NCBI GenBank assembly: GCA_026005175.1
Contig: BPKO01000004.1
Coordinates: forward strand, 124,001-188,000
DNA from: Candidatus Tectimicrobiota bacterium
Lineage (GTDB): Bacteria > Tectomicrobia > Entotheonellia > Entotheonellales > Entotheonellaceae
Direction of reading: 5' to 3'
Length of the DNA: 64,000 bases
Positions 16,716 to 26,227 of the stretch are shown one piece after another (position 1 is the first letter of the stretch; every line of letters begins with the position of its first letter). Under the pieces are notes generated by a model that made no database searches, was not told the DNA's origin, and saw nothing but the letters and a program-made list of their open reading frames with translations. Both the position numbers and the translations under genes were made by a program.

Positions 16716-18034
16716 TGTTGCACGCCGAGATTCCGCGCGGCACCCGCATCCTCCTGCCGCCTCTGGCCGCCAAGAAGCGGCGGCTGGAGGAGCGGCTGCT
16801 GGCCGTCTTTTTCCGCTGGGGCTTCCAGGAAGTGGTCACCCCGACCCTGGAGTACCTGGAAGGGCTCACCCGCGGGCTGGGGGCGCCGTACGCCGAGCAC
16901 CTGCTGAAGCTGGAGGAGCGGCGCACCGGGCGCCTGCTCGCCCTGCGCCCCGACCTCACCACCCAGGTGGCACGCCTGGCCGCCACGCTGCTCAAGGAGC
17001 AGCCACGGCCGCTGCGCTTCTGCTACGTGGCCAGCGTCTTTCGCTACCACGACTCGGCCACCCGCAACCTGGTGGAGCGGCACCAGGCAGGGGTGGAGCT
17101 CATCGGTCTCGAGTCCCCCGAAGCCGACGCCGAAATGGTGGCCATGGCGGTCGAGTGCATGCAGGAAGTGGGCCTGCCCAGCTTTCGCCTTGCCGTAGGA
17201 CAGCCGGAGTTCTTCCGCAGCCTGCTCAGCGAGGCCGGCCTCGGCGAGGCCGAGCGCCAGCAGATCCAGGCCGCCCTGCAGAAAAAAGACGCCTCGGCCC
17301 TCGAAGCGCTGGTGGCCCGCGCCTCGCTGCGCCCCCGCGACCGGGAGGCGCTGCTGCAGCTGCCCGCCCTCTTTGGCAAAGCCGAGGTGCTGGAGAGAGC
17401 CGCTGCCCTGGTGCAGAGCCGCGCCGCCCACGCCGCCCTGGAAAACCTCCGGCAGGTGTACGAGATGCTCAAGACGTACGGCCTCGAAGACCACGTGCTC
17501 ATCGATCTTAGCGACATCCGCGGCTTTGACTACTATACCGGCATCACCTTTGAGGGCTTCACGCCGGCGCTGGGCTACCGCATCTGCAGCGGCGGCCGCT
17601 ACGATCACCTGCTGGGCTGCTACGGGCGCAGCGACCCGGCCACCGGCTTTGCCATCGACGTCGACGCGGTGCTCGAGGCGCTGGAAAACGTGCAGCCGCT
17701 GGCGGTGCGCACCGGCGCCGACTGCCTGCTCATGGACTTTCGCCCCGACAAGCGCGAGGCGCTGCGCATCAGCCGCGAGCTGCGGCGCCGCGGCCACCGC
17801 ATTGCCCGCGACATCATCAGCCGCGATTTGCAAGGCTCCCTCGACTACGCCCGCCAGAGCGGCATTCGCTTTGGCCTGCTCATGGGCCTGCCGCCCCTGG
17901 GCGACGACCAGGCGGTGCTCTACGACGTGCAGCGCGGCACGCACATCCAGGTGGCGATGGCCGAAGTGGTCGAGCGCGTCGATGCCGCCATCCGCCACGC
18001 GTGCGGCGAGGAGAGCGCCCCGCCGCATCGCTAA
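16715..18034 (+). CDS. hisZ: ATP phosphoribosyltransferase regulatory subunit
   Basis: 439 residues from the ATG overlapping the serA stop. HisZ is a catalytically inactive paralogue of histidyl-tRNA synthetase that activates the short form of HisG in histidine synthesis. Class II synthetase core pieces are recognisable: LLALRPDLTTQVARLAATLL (motif 2 region), FRYHDSATRNLVERHQAGVE, DLSDIRGFDYYTGITFEGFT and GYRICSGGRYDHLLGCYGR. The anticodon-binding domain of a real HisRS is not evident, and the position before purA is the usual one for hisZ. It implies that a short-form hisG is encoded elsewhere. Confidence 0.93.
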   Translation: MLHAEIPRGTRILLPPLAAKKRRLEERLLAVFFRWGFQEVVTPTLEYLEGLTRGLGAPYAEHLLKLEERRTGRLLALRPDLTTQVARLAATLLKEQPRPLRFCYVASVFRYHDSATRNLVERHQAGVELIGLESPEADAEMVAMAVECMQEVGLPSFRLAVGQPEFFRSLLSEAGLGEAERQQIQAALQKKDASALEALVARASLRPRDREALLQLPALFGKAEVLERAAALVQSRAAHAALENLRQVYEMLKTYGLEDHVLIDLSDIRGFDYYTGITFEGFTPALGYRICSGGRYDHLLGCYGRSDPATGFAIDVDAVLEALENVQPLAVRTGADCLLMDFRPDKREALRISRELRRRGHRIARDIISRDLQGSLDYARQSGIRFGLLMGLPPLGDDQAVLYDVQRGTHIQVAMAEVVERVDAAIRHACGEESAPPHR

Positions 18035-18057
18035 AGCCCAGTCCGTGGAGAGACATC

Positions 18058-19344
18058 ATGGCAATTGTGGCCGTTGTGGGTCTGCAATGGGGAGACGAGG
18101 GCAAGGGCAAAATCATCGACTTGCTGACGCCGCAGGTGGAGCTGGTCATCCGCTGCCAGGGCGGGGCCAATGCCGGCCATACCGTGGTGGTGGGCGAGGA
18201 GCGCTACGTCTTCCACCAGATCCCCTCGGGCATCCTGCACGCCCACACCCGCTGCATCCTGGGCGCCGGCACGGTGATCGACCCCGAGGCCCTCGTAGAA
18301 GAAATCGCGCAGCTGCAAGCGCGCGGCGTGCCGCTGCACGAGCGCCTGTTCATCAGCCCCAAAGCGCACCTCTCGCTGCCCTACCACCGCCTGCTCGACC
18401 AGGGACGCGAGGCGTGGCGCGGCGAGCAGCGGATCGGCACCACCGGACGCGGCATCGGCCCCACCTACGCCGACAAGGCCACCCGCTGCGGCCTGCGGGT
18501 GCACCACTTGTTGCACCCCGAGCAGTTTCGCACCGCCGTGACGCCGGTGCTGGCGGAAAAGAACTTTCTCCTCGAGCACTTCTTCCACCTGCCGCCCGTG
18601 GACCTCGAGGCCCTGTGCCGCGCCTATGCCGCTTACGGCGAAACCCTGCGCCCTTTTGTGCGCGACACCGATTCGCTGGTGCGCGACGCCTTGCAGCGCG
18701 GCGCCCACGTGCTGCTCGAGGGCGCCCAGGGGACGCTGCTCGACCTCGACCACGGCACGTACCCCTACGTCACCTCGTCCAACACCTGCGCCAGCGGCCT
18801 GTGCTCGGGAGCCGGCATTGCCCCCACGCGCCTTACCCACGTGCTGGGGGTGCTCAAAGCCTACACCACGCGCGTCGGCATGGGCCCCTTCCCCACCGAG
18901 CTGCACGACGCCACGGGGGCGCTGCTGCGCGAGCGCGGCCAGGAGTACGGCGCCACCACCGGACGCTCGCGCCGCTGCGGCTGGTTCGATGCGGTCAGCG
19001 TGCGCTACAGCGTGTGGCACAACGGGGTAACCAGCCTGGCGCTCACCAAGCTCGACGTGCTCGACCCGTTGCCGCGCGTGGCGCTGTGCACGGCATACCG
19101 CTACAAGGGAACGCTGCTGCGCGAGCTGCCAGGCGACACTGCAGTACTGGCCAAAGTGGAGCCAGTCTATGAGGAGCTGCCGGGCTGGCAGCACAGCACG
19201 CGCGGCCTGACCGACTACACGGCCTTTCCGGCTGCGGCGCAGCGCTACATCGAGCGCATCGCCGAGCTCGTCGAGTGCGACATCGCCATCGTCTCGACCG
19301 GCGACAGCCGCACCGAGACGGTGGTGCGCCGGCCGCTGTTCTAG
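18058..19344 (+). CDS. purA: Adenylosuccinate synthetase
   Basis: 428 residues, the usual length. GTP-dependent ligation of IMP and aspartate, the first committed step to AMP. The start [18 protein letters not shown] holds the P-loop-like [63 protein letters not shown] and [11 protein letters not shown] are family motifs in order. It follows hisZ by 23 bases in the same operon. Its stop meets the convergent acyP stop within 4 bases. Confidence 0.98.
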   Translation: MAIVAVVGLQWGDEGKGKIIDLLTPQVELVIRCQGGANAGHTVVVGEERYVFHQIPSGILHAHTRCILGAGTVIDPEALVEEIAQLQARGVPLHERLFISPKAHLSLPYHRLLDQGREAWRGEQRIGTTGRGIGPTYADKATRCGLRVHHLLHPEQFRTAVTPVLAEKNFLLEHFFHLPPVDLEALCRAYAAYGETLRPFVRDTDSLVRDALQRGAHVLLEGAQGTLLDLDHGTYPYVTSSNTCASGLCSGAGIAPTRLTHVLGVLKAYTTRVGMGPFPTELHDATGALLRERGQEYGATTGRSRRCGWFDAVSVRYSVWHNGVTSLALTKLDVLDPLPRVALCTAYRYKGTLLRELPGDTAVLAKVEPVYEELPGWQHSTRGLTDYTAFPAAAQRYIERIAELVECDIAIVSTGDSRTETVVRRPLF

Positions 19345-19625
19345 TCCCCATAGCGGATGGTAAAAGGCGGCAGGTCGCCCCGCGCCGCTTCCCAGGAGAC
19401 CTCCACCTGGGTGACGCGCGCCGCCGGCGGCCCCTGGTGGCACCACTGCACCAGCTGCTCGACCGCTGCCGCTTCGCCCTCAGCCACCACCTCCACCGTG
19501 CCGTCGGGGCAGTTGCGCACCCAGCCGTGCAGCCCCAGGCGGCGCGCTTGCTGCCGGGTGGCGGCGCGGAAGTTGACGCCCTGCACGCGTCCGTGGACCA
19601 GGCAGCGTACCCGCACCGGCGGCAT
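19341..19625 (-). CDS. acyP: Acylphosphatase
   Basis: 94 residues from ATG 19625 ([20 protein letters not shown]); the catalytic Arg and Asn of the family are in [17 protein letters not shown] and [17 protein letters not shown]. Hydrolyses carboxyl-phosphate bonds such as acetyl phosphate or 1,3-bisphosphoglycerate. The start overlaps the last base of the pyrE stop, so it is the last gene of the minus-strand tatB-tatC-pyrE-acyP run. An unusual feature is VNFR where VGFR or VFFR is more common; several families have this substitution. Confidence 0.93.
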   Translation of the reverse strand: MPPVRVRCLVHGRVQGVNFRAATRQQARRLGLHGWVRNCPDGTVEVVAEGEAAAVEQLVQWCHQGPPAARVTQVEVSWEAARGDLPPFTIRYGD

Positions 19626-20227
19626 CAGCGCTGGCGACTCCCCGGCTTGCTCAAAGGCCGCCCCTGGCGGCACAGCGGGCAATCCTGGGGGGAATAGACC
19701 GGCACCTCCAGAGTGGCCAGGGCGTGCAGGGGCACCGCAAACCGCACCTGCCCGCCGCTGCGGTCAAGGATGGCCCCCACGCCAACCGCCTCGCCCCCGT
19801 GCCGCGCCACCAGCGCGAGCACCTCGCGCACCGAACCCCCGGTGGTGATCACGTCTTCCACCACCAGCACGCGCTCTCCGGGCTGCAATTCCAGCCCCCG
19901 GCGCAGGGTCATCACCCCCGCTTCGCGCTCCCCAAACAGGGCGCGGGCGCCCAGGGCGCGCGCCACCTCGTGGCCAATGAGGATGCCGCCCAGGGCCGGA
20001 GAGACCACGGCGCGCACCGCAGCCCCGGCAAAGCGCGCCGCCAGCCAGCGCCCCAGCGCCTCGGCGTGCGGCGGGTACTGCAGCAGGCGGGCGCACTGCA
20101 CGTAGCGGTCGCTGTGCAGGCCCGAAGAGAGCAGGAAGTGACCCTCGAGCAGGGCGCCGGTGGTCCGCAGCAGGTGCAAGACTTGCGCTGCCACCGCTTC
20201 AGGCGCCGCCGCGTCCCGCTCAGGCAC
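19625..20227 (-). CDS. pyrE: Orotate phosphoribosyltransferase
   Basis: 200 residues from a GTG start at 20227 that overlaps the tatC stop (GGTGCCTGA). Converts orotate and PRPP to OMP. The PRPP-binding loop [20 protein letters not shown] is the type I PRTase signature; [20 protein letters not shown] and [20 protein letters not shown] are the substrate-site segments. A C-terminal extension [20 protein letters not shown] carries a CxxC pair common in this subgroup. Translation is likely coupled to tatC. Confidence 0.95.
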   Translation of the reverse strand: MPERDAAAPEAVAAQVLHLLRTTGALLEGHFLLSSGLHSDRYVQCARLLQYPPHAEALGRWLAARFAGAAVRAVVSPALGGILIGHEVARALGARALFGEREAGVMTLRRGLELQPGERVLVVEDVITTGGSVREVLALVARHGGEAVGVGAILDRSGGQVRFAVPLHALATLEVPVYSPQDCPLCRQGRPLSKPGSRQR

Positions 20228-20953
20228 CGTCTTGCTCCCGCTGCTGCGCGCGGCGCTGCTCGATGCGCCGCGCCAGGAGGATGCTGATGCCATAAAGAAA
20301 CAGGGTGGGCACCGCCATGAACGTCTGTGACACCACGTCGGGCGGGGTGAGAATGGCGGCCACGATGAAAGTGAGCACCACGGCGTAGCGAAAGTGCTTG
20401 ATCAGGGTGCGCGAGGAGAGAAGCTCCAGCTGGACGAGGAAAAATCACCACCATGGGCAGCTGGAAGACGACGCCAAAGGCGATCATCAGGCGCACGCAG
20501 AACGAGACGTAGTAGCCAACCGAGAGCTGCGCTTTGATGTCGGCACTCGAAAAGCTGAGAAGAAAGTCAATAATGATGGGCAGCAGGAAGTAAAACATCA
20601 TGCCGCCCAGGTAGAAGAGCACCGTCGAGCCGATAAGAAACGGCACCGTGTATTTTTTTTCGTGCTCGAGCAGGCCCGGGGCGACAAACTTCCAGAGCTG
20701 GTGCAGCACCACCGGCAAGGCAAGAAAAAGGCCGGCCAGGAAGCTGATTTTGAGGTAGGTGAGAAAGGCCTCGGCGGGGGCGATCATTTGCAGCGGCACC
20801 GTCACCCGCTTGCCAAACAGCGCCGGAGGGGGACTGCAGGGCGGCGATGATGTAATCTGACAGCGCGTAGCAGATAGAAAAGCCGACGGCAATGGCGAGG
20901 ACGCTGGCCAGCAGGCGGGAGCGCAGCTCGGCCAGGTGCGCCGTCAGGGGCAT
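20220..20953 (-). CDS. tatC: Sec-independent protein translocase TatC (two apparent frameshifts)
   Basis: Polytopic receptor of the twin-arginine translocase. Read from ATG 20953 (MPLTAHLAELRSRLLASVLA; a TTG at 20965 overlapping the tatB stop is an alternative). The frame breaks at a run of five Gs near 20825 (…IIAALQSP to ALFGKRVTVPLQMIAPAEAF) and at a run of five As near 20443 (…VVFQLPMVVIF to FLVQLELLSSRTLIKHF), ending [17 protein letters not shown]. Restoring one base at each run gives a full-length TatC of about 245 residues with six TM segments (FLAGLFLALPVVLHQLWKFV, YGISILLARR). Sequencing error is the simplest explanation, because an isolated tatB with broken tatC would be odd. Confidence 0.88.
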
Positions 20954-20961
20954 GGGGGGTG

Positions 20962-21246
20962 TCAACCATGGACGTCGCGCTCCTTGATCGCCGTCTGCAC
21001 GTCTACCAAGTCGGCGACGCGGCTGCGGATCTCCTGGGCCAGGGCGCGGTTGCGCTGCCCCTCTTCCTGCCGCTCCAGGGCGGCGATGTCGCGCTGGATG
21101 GTGCGCTGGAACTCTTCGCTGGCCCGCCGGAGCTGCGCGTAGGCACGCCCGAGCATGCGCGCCACTTCCGGCAGACGCTGTGGCCCAGAAACCAGCAGGG
21201 CCAGGATGAAGATCACAATGAGCTCGGGCAGGCCAATGCCAAACAT
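20962..21246 (-). CDS. tatB: Sec-independent translocase TatA/TatB protein
   Basis: 94 residues from ATG 21246: MFGIGLPELIVIFILALLVS, then GPQRLPEVARMLGRAYAQLR and a long amphipathic, charged helix (EEFQRTIQRDIAALERQEEG). One N-terminal TM with the polar residue Glu at position 8 and a hinge GP; length and position before tatC favour TatB over TatA. Forms the substrate receptor with TatC. First gene of tatB-tatC-pyrE-acyP. Confidence 0.9.
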   Translation of the reverse strand: MFGIGLPELIVIFILALLVSGPQRLPEVARMLGRAYAQLRRASEEFQRTIQRDIAALERQEEGQRNRALAQEIRSRVADLVDVQTAIKERDVHG

Positions 21247-21351
21247 CGTCCCCTCGCTCTCAGGGGAAAGCACACGGTACAGCGCTCAAGTGGTAGTCCA
21301 GTATAGCCCTCCCCTGCCGCCTCGGCAAGGGACTCCCCGGGCGTCTTGCCC

Positions 21352-21380
21352 TTGACACCCTCGCCGCAGGCGTGTATGCC
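21352..21380 (+). promoter_or_regulatory. Sigma70-type promoter for the TRAP binding-protein gene
   Basis: TTGACA at 21352-21357, 17-base spacer, TATGCC at 21375-21380; AAGGAGAAG precedes the ATG at 21428. Confidence 0.65.
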
Positions 21381-21427
21381 TAGAACCACAGAGCAGGACA
21401 TCCCATCGACAGGGAAGGAGAAGCGAG

Positions 21428-22563
21428 ATGTGCGCAAGCGAAAGACGGACCCTGTCCCTGCTTGCCGCTCTGGCCGGGGCAATCGTGCTGGCCCTGGTCC
21501 CGGCTGCGGCGGCGCAGAAGATTACCTGGAAAATGCAGAGCACCTGGTCGGCAGGAGACTTCCACCACCAGAACCCCACTTTTCTGGTCAACGCGATCAA
21601 AGAGATGTCGGGGGGACGTCCTCAACATCGAGCTGTTGCCTGCTGGGGCGGTGGTGGCGCCCTTTGAGGTGCTTGACGCCGTCAACCGCGGCGTGCTGGA
21701 CGCCGGCCACGCCTGGCCCGGCTACTGGACGGGCAAGCACCCGGCGGCCACCCTCTTTGCCAGCGCCGCCGGCGGTCCCTTCGGGATGAACGCCGAGGAC
21801 TTCCTGGCCTGGATGTACCGCGGCGGGGGGCTGGAGCTCTACCACGAACTCCTCCAGAAGGAGCTGAAGCTCAACGTCGTGGCTTTCCCCACCTTCGGTG
21901 AGGTGCCCGAGCCCCTGGGCTGGTTTCCGCGGCCCATCAAGACCGTCGAAGAGTTCAAAGGGCTCAAGTTTCGCGCCGCGGGCATGGCCGCCGAGGTGTT
22001 CAAAGAAATCGGCATGACGGTGGTGACGCTGCCCGGAGGCCGAGATCATCCCCGCGCTGGAGCGCGGCATCATCGACGCTGCCGAGTACAGCGAGCCCAG
22101 CTCCGACCTGAGCATCGGCTTTCCCGAGATCCGCAAGTTCTACCACTTGCCGGGCATCCACCAGCCCACGGGGATCATGGAGTTCCTCATCAACAAGGAT
22201 CGCTGGGACGCCCTGCCCGAGGACTTAAAGGCGGTGGTGCGCTACGCGTCGATGGCCGCGGCCCTGGAGTTCACGCTCAAGATCCGGGACCTCAACAGCA
22301 GCGACCTCAAGAAAATCGTGGAAGAGAAAAAAGTGCAGGTCATCGAGACGCCGCGCGAGATCCTCGTCGAGGTGCTCAAAGCCTGGGACAAGGTGGCGGC
22401 GCGGCACGCCCAGGCCAATCCTTTCTTCAAGAAAGTGCTGGAGTCGCAGCGCGCCTGGGCCGAGCGCCTGGTGCCTTACCGGCGGGTGGCCGATCCCCCC
22501 TATGACCTGGCCGCCGACTACTACTGGGGCGAGATCAACCCCTACAAGGTAAGGAAGCCCTAA
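21428..22563 (+). CDS. TRAP transporter substrate-binding protein DctP, copy 1 (two frameshifts)
   Basis: Periplasmic solute receptor. Signal peptide SLLAALAGAIVLALVPAAAA, then QKITWKMQSTWSAGDFHHQN. The frame slips at a run of six Gs near 21610 (KEMSGG to DVLNIELLPAGAVVAPFEV) and near 22037 (VVTLPGG to EIIPALERGIIDAAEYSEP); with both repaired the product is about 378 residues and ends PPYDLAADYYWGEINPYK. DctP hallmarks: GLKFRAAGMAAEVFKEIG, the substrate-site arginine in that segment, and GIIDAAEYSEP. No DctQ/DctM membrane subunits are nearby, so it is an orphan receptor. It faces the VOC-solA-DUF1177-aroM-pepE operon and is similar to the receptor at 57432-58562. Confidence 0.88.
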
Positions 22564-22663
22564 GCGCGCTGGCGGGGCTACTGGCCGCGGCGACGGCTGG
22601 TAGCCCTTCGCCGCCTCGCCTTGCACGTCGACGCCGATCCCGAAAGCCCCTGGCTCAGTCCCC

Positions 22664-23398
22664 TCAAGCGGAAGCAGGCGCAGAGGTCCAGAGAAACGCC
22701 AGGGGGTCGTGGGGAGCGTAGTCGGCAGGCACCTGCCCCTTGCAGAAGACCGTAAGCTTGTGCGGCCCCAGAAGCTGGATCTGCGTGCCTTCGATGCGCA
22801 GCAGGCTGCCCTCGCGCAGCCCCACCACGTAAACGCCGGGGTGGAGCTCTACGAACTCGGCCAGCCGCTCGGCCCGCGTCTCGCCGGCATAGCCCGGCAG
22901 GGTGGCGTCGGTGTAGTGGGGGTTGATCTGAAAGGGCACCAGGCCCAGGGCCCTGAGGCTGGGCGGCGCGACGATGGGCATGTCGTTGGTGGTCTTGATC
23001 GTCGGGCAGGCGACATTGGCCCCGGCGCTCCAGCCAAGATAAGGCACGCCCGCCGCCACGCGCTGGCGAATAGGCTCGAGCAGCCCGGCGGCGTACAGGC
23101 GCTGCAGCAAGACGAAAGTATTGCCCCCGCCCACCACCAGCGCCTCAGCCTCGCCCACCGCTGCCTGAGGGTCGGCCACCTCGTGCAGCGAGGTTACGGC
23201 ATACCCCAGCGGCGCCAGCGCCGCGCGCACCCGCTCTGCGTACGCTGCCGGCGTGAGGCGCACCGCGGCAAAAGGCACAAAGAGCACGCGCTTGACGCCT
23301 TGGCCCAGGAAGTCCTGGATCGCCGCCCTGGCGTGCTCCAGGTAGCCGCCACCGTAGTTGGTCGAGTTGCTCAGCAGGAGGAGGCGCTTTTCTGCCAT
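22664..23398 (-). CDS. pepE: Alpha-aspartyl dipeptidase PepE (peptidase family S51)
   Basis: 244 residues from ATG 23398 (MAEKRLLLLSNSTNYGGGYL). Serine peptidase that splits Asp-X dipeptides in the cytoplasm. Family motifs: LVVGGGNTFVLLQRLYAAGL, the nucleophile elbow VPYLGWSAGANVACPTIKTT, NDMPIVAPPSLRALGLVPFQ and the active-site INPHYTD. Length agrees with E. coli PepE (229). Last gene of the five-gene minus-strand operon; 16 bases separate it from aroM. Co-occurrence with AroM and DUF1177 suggests a role in degrading small aspartyl/isoaspartyl or cyclic peptides, which is inference. Confidence 0.92.
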   Translation of the reverse strand: MAEKRLLLLSNSTNYGGGYLEHARAAIQDFLGQGVKRVLFVPFAAVRLTPAAYAERVRAALAPLGYAVTSLHEVADPQAAVGEAEALVVGGGNTFVLLQRLYAAGLLEPIRQRVAAGVPYLGWSAGANVACPTIKTTNDMPIVAPPSLRALGLVPFQINPHYTDATLPGYAGETRAERLAEFVELHPGVYVVGLREGSLLRIEGTQIQLLGPHKLTVFCKGQVPADYAPHDPLAFLWTSAPASA

Positions 23399-23414
23399 TG
23401 GCTTCGGGTCTCCC

Positions 23415-24077
23415 CTACAGCAGCTCGTGCAGGAGGCGCGCCAGAAGGGCGTGGGCAAGAAGCACCGGCACCCCGGTGATGGCCTTGAGGCGCGCTTTCA
23501 TGGCCGCAGTATAGCCAATGCAGTCGAGCACCACCAGGGTGACGCCGGCAGCACGCAGCGCCTCCCCGGCCTGCTCGAGCGCGGCCGGCGCCCCGTAGGG
23601 GGAAGCCGCCACCACCACCGCTTCTACCCCCATGGCCTGCCATTTCTTCTGGGTTTGCAGGCGCTGCGCCGGGCTGGGGGTCAGCACGCCGACTGCGCCC
23701 CGGCCGGCAAGGCTCTGCACCAGCGCGTGCAGGAGAGGCTCGGGCTTGAGCAGCGGCACGCGACTGGCAAGGCGAGGAAAGGAGCCGGTGCAGAGAAGCC
23801 CGATGACGCGTACCCCGCGCGCTTCGAGCTCCTGGATGCGCTGCTCGAGCCGCGGCACGATCTGCTCTCTGGCCACCAGCACTTCCGTGCCGTCGCGCAG
23901 GCGCGTCGCCAGCACGTAGTCCCCCGGCCCCGGGGCCAGGGCCTTGATCTCTTCCAGTGTCAGGCCATCGAGTGCCCCCGCTTCCAGCACCGTCACCTGC
24001 GGTCCGAGGATGGCCTGCATTTCCGGCACCACGTCCGCCCGCGGCGCCTGCCCGATGGTCAGCAGTCCGATCTGCAT
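23415..24077 (-). CDS. AroM-family protein
   Basis: 220 residues. Starts MQIGLLTIGQAPRADVVPEM, the characteristic AroM N-terminus. Two cysteines in conserved settings, Cys96 (RVIGLLCTGSF) and Cys186 (VTLVVLDCIGYTAAMK), resemble the catalytic pair of the Asp/Glu/hydantoin racemase superfamily, with GVLTPSPAQRLQTQKKW in the middle. AroM was named for its position next to aroL in enterobacteria but has no demonstrated function. Here it lies 10 bases after DUF1177 and 16 before pepE, so it is transcribed with them. A racemase/isomerase role on an amino-acid derivative is an inference from fold and context. Confidence 0.88.
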   Translation of the reverse strand: MQIGLLTIGQAPRADVVPEMQAILGPQVTVLEAGALDGLTLEEIKALAPGPGDYVLATRLRDGTEVLVAREQIVPRLEQRIQELEARGVRVIGLLCTGSFPRLASRVPLLKPEPLLHALVQSLAGRGAVGVLTPSPAQRLQTQKKWQAMGVEAVVVAASPYGAPAALEQAGEALRAAGVTLVVLDCIGYTAAMKARLKAITGVPVLLAHALLARLLHELL

Positions 24078-24087
24078 GTTTCCTCCC

Positions 24088-25026
24088 TCATGCCTCCTGT
24101 CCCAGCGTTTGCAAGTGCTTCATCGAGCCGTAGCGCCGCACGAGGCGGGCGAATTCCTCGGCATCGTAAAACTGGCAGCGGCCTTCGCCAAAGGCCTTGG
24201 CCACCTCCAGGCAAAAGCGCGCCGCCGCCGCGACATCCTCCAGCTGGTTGGCGCCGGTGGCGCAGCCTGCCACGGGGACCTCGGCGGTGGTGGCCACCCC
24301 CACCACCGGGGCGTCGGTGGCCACCGCGGGCTGCACGATGCTGTTGAGGTGATACAGGCCGTTGCCGTATGGGGTAATGTCCTGCGTGGTCAGGGGAAGC
24401 ACCACCGGGAGCTGGCCGGTGACCTGCTGCAGGATGGTGAGCAGATCCTCGGCCACCCGCAAGATGTAGCCTTCCTTGACCGTGGGGGTGATGGCGATGC
24501 CGCGCCGGTTGAGGATGCGGTTGCCCTTGGTGGCGTCTACAGAGAGGATGGCCTCCATGGCCGCGTCCACCTCGTAGCGGTTCATCACCGCCATCTCTAC
24601 CGGAGACATCATGAACGGCACCGGGTCGTGCGGCCGGATAGGGGCAGCAGGGCAGATATGGGTAGCGATGCGCACGTCGCCAGCCAGCACCTCGCCCTGG
24701 CGCCGCATGTCCGCCAGCTTGAGGGCACAGGTGAGGGCGGCCAGGGCGCCGTCGGCGTCCGAAACCATGCCCCGCACCGCCGGCCGCGCCCCGATGCCGC
24801 CCAGGCGGCCGATGATTCCCAGGGTGGGGGCCTGGCCGCCGGCGCTCTTGCCTGCTGCGCCCGGCACCAGCACTTTGACAAAGTCGGTCTTGCCGGCCTC
24901 CCCGGCCACCGGCTGCACCTCGACGGCGTCCAGCCCGCGGGCAGTGAGCAGCGCCGCCACCGCCTCGCCGCTGGCCCGCGGGCTGTCGAGCAGTTCGTAA
25001 ATCTCCAGCAGCTGCTTGAGCATCAC
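24088..25026 (-). CDS. DUF1177-family protein
   Basis: 312 residues; start MMLKQLLEIYELLDSPRASG. The family has no known activity. Visible conserved blocks: TLGIIGRLGGIGARPAVRG, GDVRIATHICPAAPIRPHDP, VPFMMSPVEMAVMNRYEVDA, LSVDATKGNRILNRRGIAIT and VVGVATTAEVPVAGCATGAN. Several His, Asp and Cys residues in these blocks could bind a metal or form an active site. Soluble, no signal peptide. Located between solA and aroM (gaps of 24 and 10 bases), the partnership usual for this family as far as I know. I cannot assign a reaction. Confidence 0.85.
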   Translation of the reverse strand: MMLKQLLEIYELLDSPRASGEAVAALLTARGLDAVEVQPVAGEAGKTDFVKVLVPGAAGKSAGGQAPTLGIIGRLGGIGARPAVRGMVSDADGALAALTCALKLADMRRQGEVLAGDVRIATHICPAAPIRPHDPVPFMMSPVEMAVMNRYEVDAAMEAILSVDATKGNRILNRRGIAITPTVKEGYILRVAEDLLTILQQVTGQLPVVLPLTTQDITPYGNGLYHLNSIVQPAVATDAPVVGVATTAEVPVAGCATGANQLEDVAAAARFCLEVAKAFGEGRCQFYDAEEFARLVRRYGSMKHLQTLGQEA

Positions 25027-25050
25027 GCCTCTCCAGAGGCCGCCCGCCGG

Positions 25051-26181
25051 CTACCCAAAGCGCGCCAGGCGAAAGCGCGACAGGTCGTGGCGCGAATCGC
25101 CGCGATGGGCCAGCTCGGCCAGGATTTCCCCTACCACGCTGCAAAACTTGAAGCCGTGGCCCGAAAAGCCCGCTGCCAGGATCACCTGCGGCCACTGCGG
25201 ATGTACGTCAAGGATAAAGTGCTCGTCGGGGCTGTTGGTGAACAGGCAGGTCTTGAGCGTCAGGGTGGGGCCGGCTGCCTCGGGGAAGTAGCGCTGCGTG
25301 AAGGCCCGCAGCACCTCCTCGTCTTGGCGCTCGAGCGCCTCGCGGTCCAGGGTGTCGGGGTCGACCTGCTGGCCCAGGTGGTGGTAGCGGCCCACCTTGA
25401 AGCCCGGCACCCCGTAGACAGGGCAGCCGTAGTAGCGGCCTTCTTCCACCAGGACGTTGAAGACGGGGAACACGCCGGGGTGAAAGAGGGCGGGACGCCG
25501 GGGCTGGAACCACGCCAGCACCTGCCGCTCGGCCACCGCCAGCCCCGCGAGCTGCGGCACTAGCTTGCCCGCCCAGGCCCCGGCGGTCACCACCAGCCGC
25601 GCCGCCAAGTAGTCGCCGCGGTCAGTGCGCACCCGCACGCCCTCGCCAGCCGGCTCCCAGGCCTCGACCCGCTCGCAGCCGTGCACCGTGGCCCCCAGCT
25701 CCAGGGCCGCCATCACGTGGGCCACAACGCAGCGCTCGGCAAGCAGAAAGCCGCCATCGGGCTGGTAGACGGCCCAGGCGTCGGCAGGCAGCTGATAGCC
25801 GGGAAAGCGCCGCTGCACCTCGCGCGCTTCTAGCACCTCGTGCGGCAGGGCGTGCAGCTCGCACGAGCGCCGGGAGCCGGCAAAGACCTCGCTGTCGGCC
25901 GGGCCGGCGTCAATAGAGCCGGTAATGAACAGCAGCCGCTCGCCAACCGTGTGCTCGAGCTGCCGCCACAGCTCGTAAGCGCGCCGTAGCAGCGGCACGT
26001 AGGAAGGGTGCTCGTAGTAGGCCAGGCGGATGATGCGGGTGACGCCGTGCGAAGAGCCCATGGTGTGAGGAATACCGTAACGCTCCAGGCCCCAAACGCG
26101 CAGCCCGCGGCGCGCCAGGTGGTAAACCGCGGCGCTGCCCATCCCCCCCACCCCGAGGACGATGGCGTCGTAGCGCTCCAT
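25051..26181 (-). CDS. solA: SolA-like FAD-dependent amine oxidase (monomeric sarcosine oxidase / N-methyltryptophan oxidase family)
   Basis: 376 residues from ATG 26181 (MERYDAIVLGVGGMGSAAVY), whose GxGxxG binds the FAD ADP moiety. Typical blocks: IPHTMGSSHGVTRIIRLAYY, YVPLLRRAYELWRQLEHTVG, LVVTAGAWAGKLVPQLAG, and LKTCLFTNSPDEHFILDVHP, where the Cys of KTC(L/M)(Y/F)T is the covalent flavin attachment site of this family. Oxidises N-methyl or secondary amino acids (sarcosine, N-methyltryptophan, pipecolate) with release of H2O2. The substrate in this operon is unknown; the neighbours suggest an unusual amino acid or peptide-derived amine. Confidence 0.9.
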   Translation of the reverse strand: MERYDAIVLGVGGMGSAAVYHLARRGLRVWGLERYGIPHTMGSSHGVTRIIRLAYYEHPSYVPLLRRAYELWRQLEHTVGERLLFITGSIDAGPADSEVFAGSRRSCELHALPHEVLEAREVQRRFPGYQLPADAWAVYQPDGGFLLAERCVVAHVMAALELGATVHGCERVEAWEPAGEGVRVRTDRGDYLAARLVVTAGAWAGKLVPQLAGLAVAERQVLAWFQPRRPALFHPGVFPVFNVLVEEGRYYGCPVYGVPGFKVGRYHHLGQQVDPDTLDREALERQDEEVLRAFTQRYFPEAAGPTLTLKTCLFTNSPDEHFILDVHPQWPQVILAAGFSGHGFKFCSVVGEILAELAHRGDSRHDLSRFRLARFG

Positions 26182-26227
26182 GGGGCTCTCCTCTGCCGGC
26201 CTTGCCACCCCGCGCCGAAGACGGCCC